Source: Mastigamoeba balamuthi (taxonomy: Eukaryota; Evosea; Mastigamoebida; Mastigamoebidae). Taken from it: a stretch of 64,000 bases of DNA. The stretch lies in the NCBI GenBank assembly GCA_902651635.1, contig CACRSC010001917.1:761729-825728 (forward strand). The letters are read 5' to 3'. The notes under the pieces are model-generated. The model was given only the letters and a program-made list of their open reading frames with translations, searched no databases and had not been told where the DNA came from. Both the position numbers and the translations under genes were made by a program. Positions 33,555-45,014 of the stretch are shown piece by piece; position 1 is the first letter of the stretch; each line of letters begins with the position of its first letter.

Positions 33555-34596
33555 CTAGTGTTGGAACAGAGACACGACGTCAACAGTCTCGAAACGGGGC
33601 TCAGAATGGGGCAGCGATGCCGACGCCGCAGGCCTGATCGGGCCGACAGCCACAGCAGCCACATGCTTTCTGTCAACCCAGCACGTAGCGAACGACCACT
33701 CGGGCATCGTCTTTCCGTCCACCGCCATCGTGGGTGTCGCCGGTCCGTCGTACATCGGGTTGGGGAGCGTGAAGGATATGCGCTCGAGATCGTGGCTCAG
33801 GCCCACGCCCAGCGCTTTGATGTAGCTCTCCTTGAGGCACCACAGAGTGAAGAACGTGTTTGCGCGCTCGTCGGTGTCGTCTGGCTCGTACACCTGCCTC
33901 CACTCGTCCTCGGTCATCGTGTTGCGCATCGTGTGGAAGAACTGCTCCTGCGGCTCCCCCGGGCGTATCTCGGATTTCCTGATCTGCGTCAGTTTTGGCC
34001 ACGTATGCTCGTCCTTACATGACGTCGACGCCGACGAGGTGATGCGGCTCGCTTGCCAGGAGTACCCTGCCTGTGCGTTAGACGGCCGGCACCCAAGTCG
34101 TGGAGTGGAGGTACCAGTCCCCGTCGTGCGTGAGGTTGAAGTTGAAGTCCTCGAGCTCTCCTGTGAGCTTGACAGGGAGGAACGGCTGTTCCGGGATGCC
34201 CGTGAGACCGCGAGCTGCAGCGGGGGGGTGGCAGCGCAGCCCTCGGACCTTGCCCTTGTCGGTCCTCTGCAGCCTGAAGGACCCGTACGGCATCCCGAGG
34301 ACGTCGTGCACGAGCTTCCTCATCAGCAGCCTCCCCACGAGCGCCCTCTTGGCGTCGAGGTTGCATCTGCCCGTGGCCCACCCGCCGCCGGGCTGCGGCC
34401 TCCTGAACCTCTCTGGAAGCCAGAGCTGTGGGTCAGCGCGCCAGACGCAGGGGGGAGAGCGCGTGTGCCCACGAATGCGGTCGCGCTCCTCGGGCTCCAC
34501 GAGACGGAGGAGCTCCTGCCAGAGTGCCTCGTCCGGCTCCCACCCGGCGACTGTTGCTGCCCAGCGAACACGCCCACGTTGCGACATCGAACACAC
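33555..34596 (-). CDS. 4'-phosphopantetheinyl transferase (AASDHPPT/Sfp-like)
   Basis: Exons 34115-34596, 34019-34066 and 33555-33978 on the complement give about 317 residues. Motifs follow the eukaryotic AASDHPPT order: RVRWA near the start, GRLLMRKLV, RLQRTDKGK, FNFNLTHDGDW, then VGVDVMKSEIRPGE across two introns, and FFTLWCLKESYIKALGVGL. The Asp in GVDV and the Glu in LKES are the expected magnesium ligands. It should attach the phosphopantetheine arm to acyl-carrier or peptidyl-carrier proteins. Start could also be the Met at 34587. Confidence 0.85.
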
Positions 34597-34860
34597 AAGC
34601 CGGAATATCTTTTATCTCTCCCAGAGATACTGGTATCTAGCTCGAACTGCGCGAAAGGCATCCCATCCCAACCCTTAAATAACCGACTGATTAATACAGC
34701 ACAACGAATGCGTTGTTAGGTAGAAAGCACGGCTGAGGTCTTCACCAGCAATCGGATTGGAGGCTTGTAGTCCGTTGTCTGTATTATGTCGTGCTGTATT
34801 GATGATGATGATGTGTTTAAAAACCGATGTGAGTGTGAGGTCTTGCGGCCAGTTCCGAGG

Positions 34861-36723
34861 TCACTTGGCAGCAGGAGGAGGGGTGGAGTCGGGCGACTTC
34901 TTGGCCGTGCTGCCGCTCACGTTCTCGAGCTCCACCATAGGCGAGGTGCCATCATCCGCATGCGGCACGCGCGTGTAGTCGACCGACGGCCTCGGCATGA
35001 CCGCTGCCGAGAAAGTCCCGGCGGCAGGGTGCGCGCCAATGGGCTTGTGGGCTGCAGAGCGGTCGCCGTACCACGCCTGCCAGCCCGCAATAACAGCGTT
35101 CACAGTGATGAGGAGCGAGCCGATGCCACTGGTCCACGACAGAGTCTCGCCGAGGATGCCCATGCCCCAGATGAAGGCGAAGATGATCTGCAGGTACGAC
35201 GCTACCGTCACCCTGCCAGCCTTACCCTGCTGCAGCGCCACAGTCATCAGGCCTGCGACGATCCGCGTTAGATAGAGACGGGGGATGAGGGGGTTTCGCG
35301 AATACCCTGGGCGAAGAAGGCGAGGACACTGAGGGCGACGCAGTAGCCCCAGGCAGCGCGAGTGGGCCACGTGAAGCCCTCGACAAAGTAGGTCGCAGGC
35401 GGGGCGACGATGATGCCGCTGATGCTGAGGTACGAGACGACGACCCAGGGGTGCACGCCCTTGCCTATCTTGCGGGTCACGACGTACGCCAGGCCGGCGC
35501 AGATGGCGCTCACGACGCCGATGGACACGCCGATGAGGCGCATCTGCCACTCGACCGACTTGTCCGTCGTCCCGATGGCGCTGAAGCTCGAGCTGAGGCT
35601 GCTGGCGATCACTATCACCGAGGGGGCCGCGGAGCCGGCCTGTGGGCTGTTGGTGAGACCGCGTGCTCGAGCAGTTGCTGGTTCCACACCTTCCCGAAGA
35701 TGAAGGGAGGCCTGGCGACGAACACGATGCCGACGAAGCACAGGACGTAGCCTGCGATCTCCACCTTGGTGATCCTGGCGACTCGGGTGTCAGAGACGCG
35801 GCGTTGGGTGGGGCCCTGTCGTGCAGCGCACTTCTCCTTCAGGATGAAGAAGCCGAAGATGGCGGTGAAGACGGGGCTGAGGAAGTTGATGACGACCGAG
35901 TCGGCCAGCGGCAGCATCTTGATGGCGAGCATCCACAGGCCCATGGAGCCGATGCCCACCATTCCCCTCGTCCACAGCAGCACCCTGCGCAGAGCAGAGC
36001 TCGTGAGCCCGGCGAGTGCTGGAGGGAGAGCGGCGTACCAGGACTGCCGGGGGCCGAGAGGGTTGACGCGGACAACGGCGAGCCACGCGAGGCACAGCGC
36101 CAGTTGGATGACCTGCGCCGGAGCAGTCGGGCAGGTAAGCCAGCCGACCGACCGCAGGCAGGGGGAATTGGGGGGTGGGGGCGGACTCACGCTGCGGATG
36201 AAGACGATCTCGAAGGCCGCGAGGCCCGAGTTGGCGGCGAGCTTGATGAACAGCACGACGCCGCTGAACAGGAACGAGGACAGCGCGTTGAGGGCCAGGC
36301 CCGACTGCAAGGCATCATTCATGAGACGATCCCGTCGAGAAAAATGACCATATCAAGCGACAGTTCAATTGAAGCGGAGAGGGGCCCACGAGAGCCGCTG
36401 GGTCGGAGCAAAGAGGGAGAGGTGGCCGAGCCGTGGGGGGAGCCGGGGGGGGGGGATGGCGGGGCACGAACGAGATCGCCGTTGCTCTTGAGACTTTCGT
36501 AGGATTTTCTTATTCTGTCGGTGCTGAACCTCCTGCGCGAAACGACCTTGAGGTCGCCGTCGAGCGAGATGACGGGCGCCTCGTCGCCGTCGTGCGACGA
36601 CAGGAGGGCGAGGTCCTGCGCCTCCTTCTGGGCCTCCACCTGCTGGACGGTCTTGGACGTGGCGCTCTCGAGCTTGGGCGAGTCCTCCTCGCCCAGACGC
36701 TCAAACTTGGCGTTGGAGGCCAT
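34861..36723 (-). CDS. DMT/EamA-family transporter (SLC35G-like)
   Basis: Seven exons on the complement (36472-36723, 36191-36304, 36039-36112, 35832-35984, 35690-35774, 35306-35639, 34861-35252) give about 467 residues. A ~80-residue hydrophilic N-terminus precedes about ten membrane helices in two EamA repeats. The conserved segment LLWTRGMVGIGSMGLWMLAI followed by LPLADSVVINFLSPVFTAIF identifies the drug/metabolite transporter superfamily. The C-terminal tail is polar and Pro/Ser-rich. Substrate is not predictable. Introns begin GTTCG, GTGAG, GTACG, GTGCG, GTGTG and GTATT. Confidence 0.85.
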
Positions 36724-37159
36724 CGCGGTGCGTGCGGGGTGCTATCGGTGTGGGTGGCCTACACGCCCCGTCTTGGCAGATGCGGGTGCGGTGCGAACGA
36801 AGGATGTGCTTGCACACCACAGGGCGGGGGAGTGCCGCGGCAGACACGGAGAAACAGATACTTGTAACTCCCCGAGGATTCTTTTGTTCCATCTGTGACG
36901 TTGTGCAATTTCCTCAAAGAACAAATGAGGCGAAAACTCTTAGAGAACTCGTGTGTTTTGCACTGCGGTTCCTTCGATCTTCTCAGGAAACCACAATGCG
37001 TCTTCTCCGGAGCTCACAAAGCAGAAAGGAGCTATTAACACGCTGCGAGCTCTTCAAATCCTCTCAGGAGAGACGCAGATTTCTGTCTCCTATAAAGGCT
37101 CCTTGGCGAATCAGCAACCTGCTGGAAGATTCGGGACTGATCCCGAAAAGAAAAACCGC
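36724..37159. other. intergenic between divergent genes
   Basis: Separates the transporter and the NlpC/P60 gene, transcribed away from each other; it probably contains both promoters. No specific motif identified. Confidence 0.4.
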
Positions 37160-37940
37160 ATGTCCGCCTGTGCTGCACTGTTCCTGCTCATTGTTGCGGT
37201 GCGGCTTCGCGTGCCCCCCGAGAAACCAACGGGCGCCAGCAGGTGAGGGGCAGCTCGCAGGGCGACCGCGTCGCGGCGGCTGCAGCGTCGCAGGTCGGTC
37301 CGCAGTTCCCCTATAGCTGGGGCGGCGGAAATGCCAACGGCCCAACCGCCGGCACCACGATGGACCAGGACCCCTTCTGCGACGACACGGGCGTCGTGGG
37401 ATATGACTGCTCTGGCCTCGCCCTGTACGCCGTGTTCCAGGGGACGGGGCTCAAGGTGTGACCAGAAGATTCGCGGATCTTCTGTCTTTAATGGGCCGAG
37501 CCAACAGTTGGCGCACCAGTCGCGCTCGCAGTACGCGGACACGCGCGGAGTCCATGTGCCGTTCAAGGAAGCTCTGCCTGGCGACCTCGTCTTCTACAGC
37601 AAGACAGGACTCGCCTCTGGCATCTACCACGTTGCGGTGGTTTACAGTAGCAGCAAGATGGTTGAGGCCACAGACCACTGTACGTTTTCATTTGCTGCTC
37701 CGGGTCTAAAAACACCACACAGATGCGAACTGCACCGGGAAACCATCACAAATAAGCTCATTGCGAACCGCCAGCATCATGGCCAATGCCACACGGTTCT
37801 GGAGAAAGGAAGACTCTAGCTCGCATGCTTCACAGGCGGGCAGATCTGCAAGTGGTATGGACAGTAGTGATTCGAACGTTGTACCCTTGGGTCATGCTGT
37901 GTTGTCTGTCTGCATGGCAGGATTAGTGCACAGATTGTAG
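37160..37940 (+). CDS. Secreted NlpC/P60-family peptidoglycan hydrolase
   Basis: Exons 37160-37198, 37243-37455, 37508-37679 and 37723-37940 give 213 residues. Exon 1 is almost exactly the signal-peptide core (MSACAALFLLIVA). The catalytic Cys lies in GYDCSGLALY and the His in GIYHVAVV, with PYSWGGG and LPGDLVFYSK in the usual places. The C-terminus is Ser-rich then mildly hydrophobic (PLGHAVLSVCMAGLV), perhaps a GPI signal. The family is mainly bacterial and cuts cell-wall peptides, so acquisition from bacteria followed by intron gain is likely; it would suit digestion of prey bacteria or defence. Introns are 44-52 nt. Confidence 0.85.
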
Positions 37941-38747
37941 CAAGGCACTACTGAAACATCACAGTTATGGCATCCCCATCAACTCAATTCCATCATACAC
38001 AATAAAACCGCCTGTTGTCCCCCAGGAGCACCACAATATTAGTTCCACAGCCTGAGCTGTGAAGCTGTCATTTTTTCAGTGCTTGTGCCTATGACTGAAT
38101 GCCTATGGTCCCAGTTGATCACCAGGCACATATTCGTGTCCTTGGGACATTTGCTTTCATTTTTATCAACTGATAGCAGAACTGATACGGACACCTTTCA
38201 TCTCTGAGGATGTGAGCCCCCTAAAAAGTCTCCTCCTTCTCATCACACATAGCCCAACTCACAACTTCGCCCAAGAGAGTGACAAGAAACAGTGTGTATG
38301 CACAGTGGACCTTTATGAACTTCAGTACTGTTCTGATTGCTCTCAAATCCAAAAATTATTTAAACTATAGCTATAAAACTCGTGACTTAGGGTTGTCAGT
38401 GAATGCAATACAATCTTATTGAGCACACACAGACAACATAGTAAACTGCAAATATCTGTTGGAAACCTCCTAGATTGTTCCCACTGTCACTGTTGTGCTA
38501 TTCCTTCTCAGCGAGAAGCTCCTTGGCCAACTCCTTGGAAAATGACATAGTAGAGGATCTTACATCATTGTACGAGGTATGGGCATCAACATAGTCCCAC
38601 TGGTGGTTGCATACTGCAGTGTAGGTGCCCACTATTGCAAAATGAATGAGCCAGACAACAAACATAATATTGAAGTCCTTGAGAGGCCACGGGAACAGGA
38701 TTTAGCTGAGAAGCACACCAAGCATGTCAATGAAGTTGAAGAGCTTC

Positions 38748-39326
38748 TTAAAGAATGCAATGAAAGTATTTTGTTGAATATGACAGTTGCTCTTTACTCT
38801 TCATGCTTGAATGAGTGTCCAGGGCACTGAGGCACTGGAGCTTGGCACTTGGCTTCATGGTCAGATGCCCTTCAACAGTCTGGGCAATACCAGTGATGGC
38901 CCCCAGCTGCTTGACAAGGTTGGCAGCATGCAGCACGTACTTGGGCAGAAGGAGGTCCGTCTCAGTGACCTCAGTGAGCATGCAGATGGCCTTGATGGTG
39001 CTGGGCACCAGCTGCACACCAAGCTGCTTGAAGAACATGATCATCAGGCTGTTGCAGATGTGTGACTCAATCTTGTCACTGCACAGTGGCAGGCACTGAA
39101 CCCAGGCTGAGATGATGGGCACGGGACTGATGTGGGTGCCCTGACCAAAGACAATCTTACCAATGGCAGTGATGGTATTGTCCATCACGTACTTGAGCTC
39201 CAGGGCAAAATCAGTTGAGAAGTGGGGCATAGCAGGTGGTGGTGGGCATGGGATATGCAGTAAATGAGATGCAGGGTTTGGCACTAGAGGCAAGATGACA
39301 TTCTTGGCCTTAATGGCAGCCTCCAA
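38748..39326 (-). pseudogene. Decayed importin-beta (karyopherin) fragment
   Basis: The frame includes LKYVMDNTITAIGKIVF and PVPIISAWVQCLPLCSDK followed by IESHICNSLM, resembling the C-terminal HEAT repeats of importin-5-type karyopherins (D-N-A-x-x-A-x-G-K-I, then W-L-x-x-L-P-L). It covers only part of the protein, has no matching upstream exons and is rich in TG/CA. It looks like a gene fragment caught in silenced DNA. Confidence 0.4.
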
Positions 39327-39469
39327 CTTGAAGTCTGAGACGTTGCATCACTGCTCCTTCTTGAGAGCAGAGAATACCTCCTATCTTCAGCAGTGGGGCA
39401 GATGTGAAGGCCTCATAAAGGCAGCAGCCCGCCTTTTCCTAGTGTGGGTCACAGAGACCTCCATGCAGG

Positions 39470-39798
39470 TAGAGGGGGGTGCTTTAATGCCGAATGGTGT
39501 TTTTACCCTGAACACCCCAAAAACGGACAGAAAACGGGTGGGGCAGCAGACTGGGCACTCTTGCCACCCCAACAGTTTCCAGGAAGAGCACACGGGGTGC
39601 CCCTTTCCCAGCTCATGCACCCCAGTGTGCCAAAACGGCTGCTTCTGCACAAGATTCGCACATGTTAGTAGAGTGTATCTCCTCTCTGACTGCCCCATCG
39701 GGGTGGCAAGAGTGCCAAGTCTGCTGCCCCGCCCGTTTTCTGTCCATTTTTGGGGTGTTTGGGGTAAAACACTGATTGGTGTAAAAGCACCCCCTCTA
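39470..39798. mobile_element. Foldback MITE with ~95-bp inverted repeats
   Basis: The left arm starts TAGAGGGGGGTGCTTTA and the right arm ends AAAAGCACCCCCTCTA. The arms (39473-39570 and 39699-39795) are near-perfect inverted repeats, including GGGGTGGCAAGAGTGCC and CCGTTTTCTGTCC. The spacer is about 130 bp and non-coding. Outer TA dinucleotides on both sides fit a 2-bp TA duplication, as for Tc1/mariner-type elements. Confidence 0.8.
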
Positions 39799-40608
39799 TT
39801 GTACTTCTCCAATAGATCTGGCACCACATCCAGAGGGACGCTCTTGCTCTCTGTGGGAAGGGGCAGGAATCTAGGGGTTTTCATCTGGAAAATCTATGGG
39901 TTTCCAATAGATATAAGAAGGGATAACATAACTGTACTCATAGTGGATGGCAAGGAGATCAGCCTCGTCACTGAAGAGCAAATTACTGATTGACAAGAAA
40001 TGAATAGAGAATGGAAATGTCCAAAAATGATACTTTCATGAGTCTCTTTATGCACGAATTTGTATTACTCTTTTCTTGATTCATTCACTCTATTGTAATT
40101 CCCAGAAACCCTTCTCTCAGAGCATTGATACCTTGCTCATTCATGTAGAAACACCATGTGCCCTGTTTTGGTCATGTAGTAAAGGGTTCGCACTGGAGTG
40201 GCTTGATCTGAGGGTTTTGAGATGGTCTGTGGCAAGTGTGGCCTCACTGTGAGGTTGCAGGGAGAAAATGGTCTCGAGATTCACTCCGGCCATAATATTG
40301 TCAGAAAGGAGTTGCAATGCAAAAATCTTGTAATCAAATGCAGTGAATGGCATCAAATAAATGTGCACTGAGAATTCTTCATTCCTTAACTAGGTGCTAT
40401 TGATTATAGTACCTCTTCTTACTTAATCAGTGAAAAATAAATTAAAATGAGCAATGTAAAATATCTCTTACCACAGCAAAAGGCTACTAGTATATCAATC
40501 AATTGAATCAGTTAAATCATTTATCGAAATCGAAAATCGTCGTTTCCCTTTCCGCTGCCAGTGAGGGATAAGCCCTTGTGGGCCAGGGGCGTTGTGGTGG
40601 GGGGGGTG

Positions 40609-41187
40609 TTATGGTGGGTGGTGTGTTTGGGGAGGGCATGTGTGTTGTGAGGCCTGGGGGGGTATGTCCAGGGGCGGTTCCGGGAATACCGGTTCCAGAA
40701 CCGCGTCCTGTTTTTGGTTCTTTGCGCTGTCCGTGTACTTGTTGAACATGCTGATTATAGTGTGGTTTTGTTCGATGTTCGGGGTGTGTCGGTGTTTGAT
40801 GGCTTTCTTGATTATGGTGGGATCAGGTGCCGGAGAGTCTGGTGAGTCTGGTGCGGTCCTTTTTTTGGTGGCTGGGGTAGGTACTGTATCATGCTGTGTC
40901 CCTGGTGGGGCGGTTAGGGTGGTCTGACGGTGTGGTCTAGTGGCGGTGTGGTGCCGTTTTGTTGGCTGGGGTTGGCTTGGCGTGGCGGGTGCTTGTGGTG
41001 CGGCACCACGTTCCATATCCTCTATCGTGGGCTCTGTGATAGTGAATGTCTTTTTCTGCCTGGTTGGCAGTCTGGGGCGTTTGGTAGGGCGTGTGGTGTC
41101 TGGGCAGTTAAAGGGGGTTTTGATGGTATCACCCGGGGTCTGTCTTTTTTGTGCTTCATGGGCCTTTTGGTTATCTATATGGCTCAT
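40609..41187 (-). CDS. LINE 3' open frame (unrecognised, Pro/Thr-rich)
   Basis: A 192-codon frame inside the LINE, downstream of the zinc-binding segment. It is basic and Pro/Thr-rich (TTRPTKRPRLPTRQKKTFTI). No domain recognised. It may be a third coding segment or a frame open by chance. Confidence 0.35.
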   Translation of the reverse strand: MSHIDNQKAHEAQKRQTPGDTIKTPFNCPDTTRPTKRPRLPTRQKKTFTITEPTIEDMERGAAPQAPATPSQPQPTKRHHTATRPHRQTTLTAPPGTQHDTVPTPATKKRTAPDSPDSPAPDPTIIKKAIKHRHTPNIEQNHTIISMFNKYTDSAKNQKQDAVLEPVFPEPPLDIPPQASQHTCPPQTHHPP

Positions 41188-41189
41188 GT

Positions 41190-44100
41190 CCTCTAGCCAG
41201 TCTCACATCGTGGCGACCCACTCTTCCTGTATTTCGAGCTGCTGTTTTGATTGTTGGTTCTCAGCCCATGTGCCGTATGCTAGTGTATAGTGTATGGGGT
41301 CTGCGTCTTTGTGTTTGGCGGCTTGGGTTTGGGCCCATGTCTTCAGTTCAGTATGGGGTATTCCTATGATACTAGTGAGCTTGGTGCGCCATTTATTCTG
41401 TTGGGGGCATGACCAGAGGCGGTGCTTCAGGGAGTCCGCTTTGGTCGTACAGAATGGGCATCTGGGATCACTCCAGTGTACGCGGGGCCAGGTTATTCCA
41501 CACTTTTTTGGGGGTCACTGCTTGCGCGTTATTATGAGTGCGATAGATGCCCATGATGGCTTGATGCCATCGGAGACCTCCCATGTGCTGGGCTTGTTTT
41601 CTGGTTCCTTCATGCAGGAGGACTGGGGGGATTTTCGTCATTCCTGCTGTCGTCTCTGTTGCTTCACATCGGAGGAGGCGGTGTTGCCGGGCAATGCTGA
41701 AAACCATGTGAAAGTTGTGTGTGGGTTTCGGTGGTGCTGTCGTGGTGAGTTCTTGGATAGAGACGAGCTCTATTCCCCACAGGGGGTGGTCTGGCTCGTG
41801 GTGTCTGTCTAGTGATAAAGCTTGTTGTGCGAGCTGGTCTGCCTTTGCATTCAGGCGGATGACCCTTTGTAGTTCTGTGCCCCATCTTTGGTTGTCCTGT
41901 GCAATGCGGGCTTTAGTGGCATTGCTTTTCTCCCCTCGGCCTTCCAGTTGATGGCTATGGATATGTTGGAGGACAATATTGCCTCCGTTGGCCTGTGCGT
42001 GTTCCCGTAGTCGAACGAATTGGCGGACTGCGTCTTTGTCCACTACTGTGGTGAGGTCTCCTGTATTTAGAGTGCGTACTATCAGGTCATTGTCACATGC
42101 TATGATGCATTTGGATGTCGGATCCATGATTTCTGCCACGTATTCGACCGCGCGGAGTTCTGGTGTCCATGAGGCGCGTACACCCGTGACTTGTATGGCT
42201 TCATTCATTTCAGAGTGTTCTTCCACCACTACGGCCATTGCCATTTTACCGGAGCTTGGATTGTAGGACCCATCAGTTGCTACGATTAGCCAGTCCTTCC
42301 AAGTGCCATTTCCTGTGTTTGATGTGATGGTCCATTGAAGCTCCAGGTTCGTATTAAAGCGGTAACCCATCTTACTCAGGTCCACTGGTTTGTGTGTTGG
42401 TTCACCTTGGTTGTTGCGTACCAGGTGGCGCATCAGTCCCTCTGCTCTTTTTCTATTTATTTGCCACCCATGGTTGCCTGCTTCATGAATGAGGGATTTG
42501 TTCATAGTGGGGCCGATCTCTGCTGGGGTTCCCATATCCAGGAGGATGTTTTTCTCTGCTTGTGTGAGGAGATTCCACTGGGGGAGGTGCTGCCAGGGCC
42601 GAATGGAGCGTCCTGCCGTATTTGCTGTCAGTCTCATTTTTCCGATGCTGTGCCGCGGTGGGAAAGCTGCTGTGAAGTCTTCATCCAGGCATGGGAGAAT
42701 GGCCTCTATGTCCGTTTCTGGCATAATGCTGTCTGGGGTCAGGGCGTTGAGCCATTCCAGGGCCTCCTGGGCTCGTTTGCTTCGTATAACGTCTGCTAGG
42801 TTTCGTAGTCCCAGCCCCCCTTGTCTTGTTGGCGTAAAGGCGTGTCTCCGGCTTATCATGTCTGCTGGCCCCAATTTCCCAATGGCTGCATTTTCGAGGG
42901 TATGTGACAGTGATTCTAATAAATTGTTGTTCTGGGCCATAGTGCTGGCGTGGTATTAGGCCATGCCATTGATAACCATATTGGCTATGTAGATGCACTG
43001 CTCGAGGGACAGTGATTTCTTGGTGCACATCCAGCTGCATTGCTCTAGGATAATGTGGGTTGTGGTGGGTGCATCAAGTGCATCTCTACCTTGTGGGTCG
43101 AGGTGTATGCCGAGGTATTTATACGTGGTGCCTGGTGCCACCGGCTCAATAGTCCCCTGGGTGGTCACTATGGTGGGAGGTGTGTCATTTCTGGCGAAGG
43201 TGGCACATTTTTTTGGGTTGATGTGCAATCCTGCCTCTTGCATGTCCATCACGAATTGCAGCAAGTGTGCTAGTGTCTGTGGCGTGCGCGTGAGCAATAC
43301 CATGTCGTCTGCGTATGCCAGTACTCCTCTCTTAGGGCCACAGATGTCCAGGGCTTCAGGATGTGTTTCTATCTGGTACAGATGGGGGTTTATGGCTAGA
43401 TTGAAGAGTGTGCACGACAGGGGGTCCCCCTGCCACACCCCGTGGTTGACGCTAATCCAATCGGTGGGGCCGTGGGCCGTGTGGGAGCGGGCTTCTGTTG
43501 AGGCATACAGGGCCATAATATTTTTCGCCAGGATGGGACCAATGTTGTAGTATTTCAGAGTGGCCGCAATGTGGTCTCGATGAATGGAGTCGTATGCTTT
43601 TTTGAGATCGATGTACATCCCTAATACTCTCTGATTTCGTCGTGTGGCTTCTTCTAGTCTTTGGTGAAGGGCCCATATGTTGTGTGTCGTGGAGTGGCCT
43701 TCGCGGAAGCCCTCCTGGGCGTTGGCCCATATATTATTATCTTTGAGGGCTTTGTATAGTCTTTTGTTGATAATCGTGGTGAAAATCTTGTAGCCCACCT
43801 CGCATAGCGTAATGGGGCGGTAGTTCGCTGGTATTTTGCGGTCTCCTCCTTTAAAAATGGGCATGATTTCCCCTCTAGTCCAAGACTTTGGGATTGGTTT
43901 CCTGCCTAGCCAGATGTCGTTGAGGTTCTTGATCCATTGTTCGCGCCATGGGGCTGGGAATTCTATGACATACTCCGCCTTGAACCCAGTTGGGCCTGGG
44001 GCTGATCTACTCTTTTGGGCCCCTGTGGCTTCCTGGAGTTCGTCTTCGGATATCGTGCTGTCCATACTTGTGGCGGCCATGTCAGATAGAGTTGGGTGTG

Positions 44101-44674
44101 GCGCCTTCCACCATGGGGGGCATCGTGCTGGCGTATTGTCCTGATTGAAGTGTGTATGTATCCAGTCTCCTACTATTTTGTGTGTTTCCTTAGGGGTCGT
44201 GGTGCTGGTGCTGTCTTGTCTGGTATAGCTCAGGGGGAGTCCTGGTCCGCGTGGTGTGCGCAGCTCCTTGAGGAATCTCTTGGGGCTAGTGCATCCTTCC
44301 GCCATTGAGAATTCTATGTATTCCTTAATGCGGTCCGCCTCTGTCCGGGTTCTGTTTTGGTTAATGCATCTAAGCATCCACTTTGTGGTGCTCCGCCAGG
44401 TTTTATACACATGTGCGTGGTTGGGTTTATATTGTAGGAGGGAGAGGACTTCGGATTCGATTCGCGCTATGCTGTCTGGCATTGGTACAGTGTGTATGTT
44501 TGCACCTGCTGATTTGCGTATTTCGTGGTATACATCATATGCCCTCATGGCTTTGGTTTTCCCTCCATCTATGTTGTACTGTTTGGTTCCCATGGTTTGC
44601 TTCGCGGCTTCGATTGCCCTGCTTTGCATCTCATCTATGTCTGCGTCTGGTGATAGTGGGGATCGAAGCAGCAT
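41190..44674 (-). pseudogene. LINE reverse transcriptase, RNase H and zinc-binding region
   Basis: Frame 42956-44674 carries RT motifs: SAPGPTGFKAEYV, IMPIFKGGDRK, NYRPITL, MYIDLKKAYDSI, GDPLSC and the catalytic YADDMVLL. A TAA stop at 42956-42958 ends it, but the same frame resumes at once and encodes RNase H (41468-42940): VATDGSYNP, TPELRAVE, ACDND and NAKADQLAQ supply the D-E-D-D set. After a frameshift near 41470 comes CPFCTTKADSLKHRLWSC, the zinc-binding tail of such elements. RT plus RNase H plus an APE-type endonuclease suggests an I-like clade. Confidence 0.85.
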
Positions 44675-45014
44675 GTCTTGCCACTCTCGAATCTGTGCCG
44701 CCCGGGTTTCTGGGTCTGCGGTCTTGATCCAGGTGTTTACTTGCAGTGGGGTGGTCCATCCAAGTATTTAGGTCCCCTACTAGTATGCTGTCCGTTTTGC
44801 CCTTTATCTGTCCTTGTATGGTTTGCCAGAGAGCTCTTTGGGCGGGGGACCCTCTGGTTGGGCTATACGCATTGATGATCTTCATCGTCACATTTAGCTT
44901 GAGTATTCCTACCAGGACATCCTTTCGGTCCGTGGTATTAACAGACCAGTACTCCNCGTGGACTGCATCTGCGCTATGGTTTGGTGGGGCGGGGCTCTTG
45001 CTGTTGGGTATCAT
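44631..45014 (-). pseudogene. LINE endonuclease remnant
   Basis: The frame includes MKIINAYSPTRGS and ILVGDLNTWMD, matching the S-P and G-D-x-N motifs of AP-type endonucleases. The N-terminal catalytic motif and the part after G-D-L-N are missing. The repeated words AATACTTGGAT and AACACCTGGAT at the point of loss suggest an internal deletion by microhomology. It is in a different frame from RT. The 5' end up to 45414 has no recognised coding. Confidence 0.65.

Larger units (their letters stand above)
37941..40507. other. AT-rich repeat block
   Basis: CpG-poor, AT-rich sequence with an importin-like fragment and a foldback MITE (separate entries). Stretches 37941-38740, 39327-39469 and 39799-40507 show no feature I recognise. 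Confidence 0.5.

Noticed and set aside
34596-34860. A separate small gene between the transferase and the transporter
   Set aside because: Only short frames without motifs; better read as flanking sequence.
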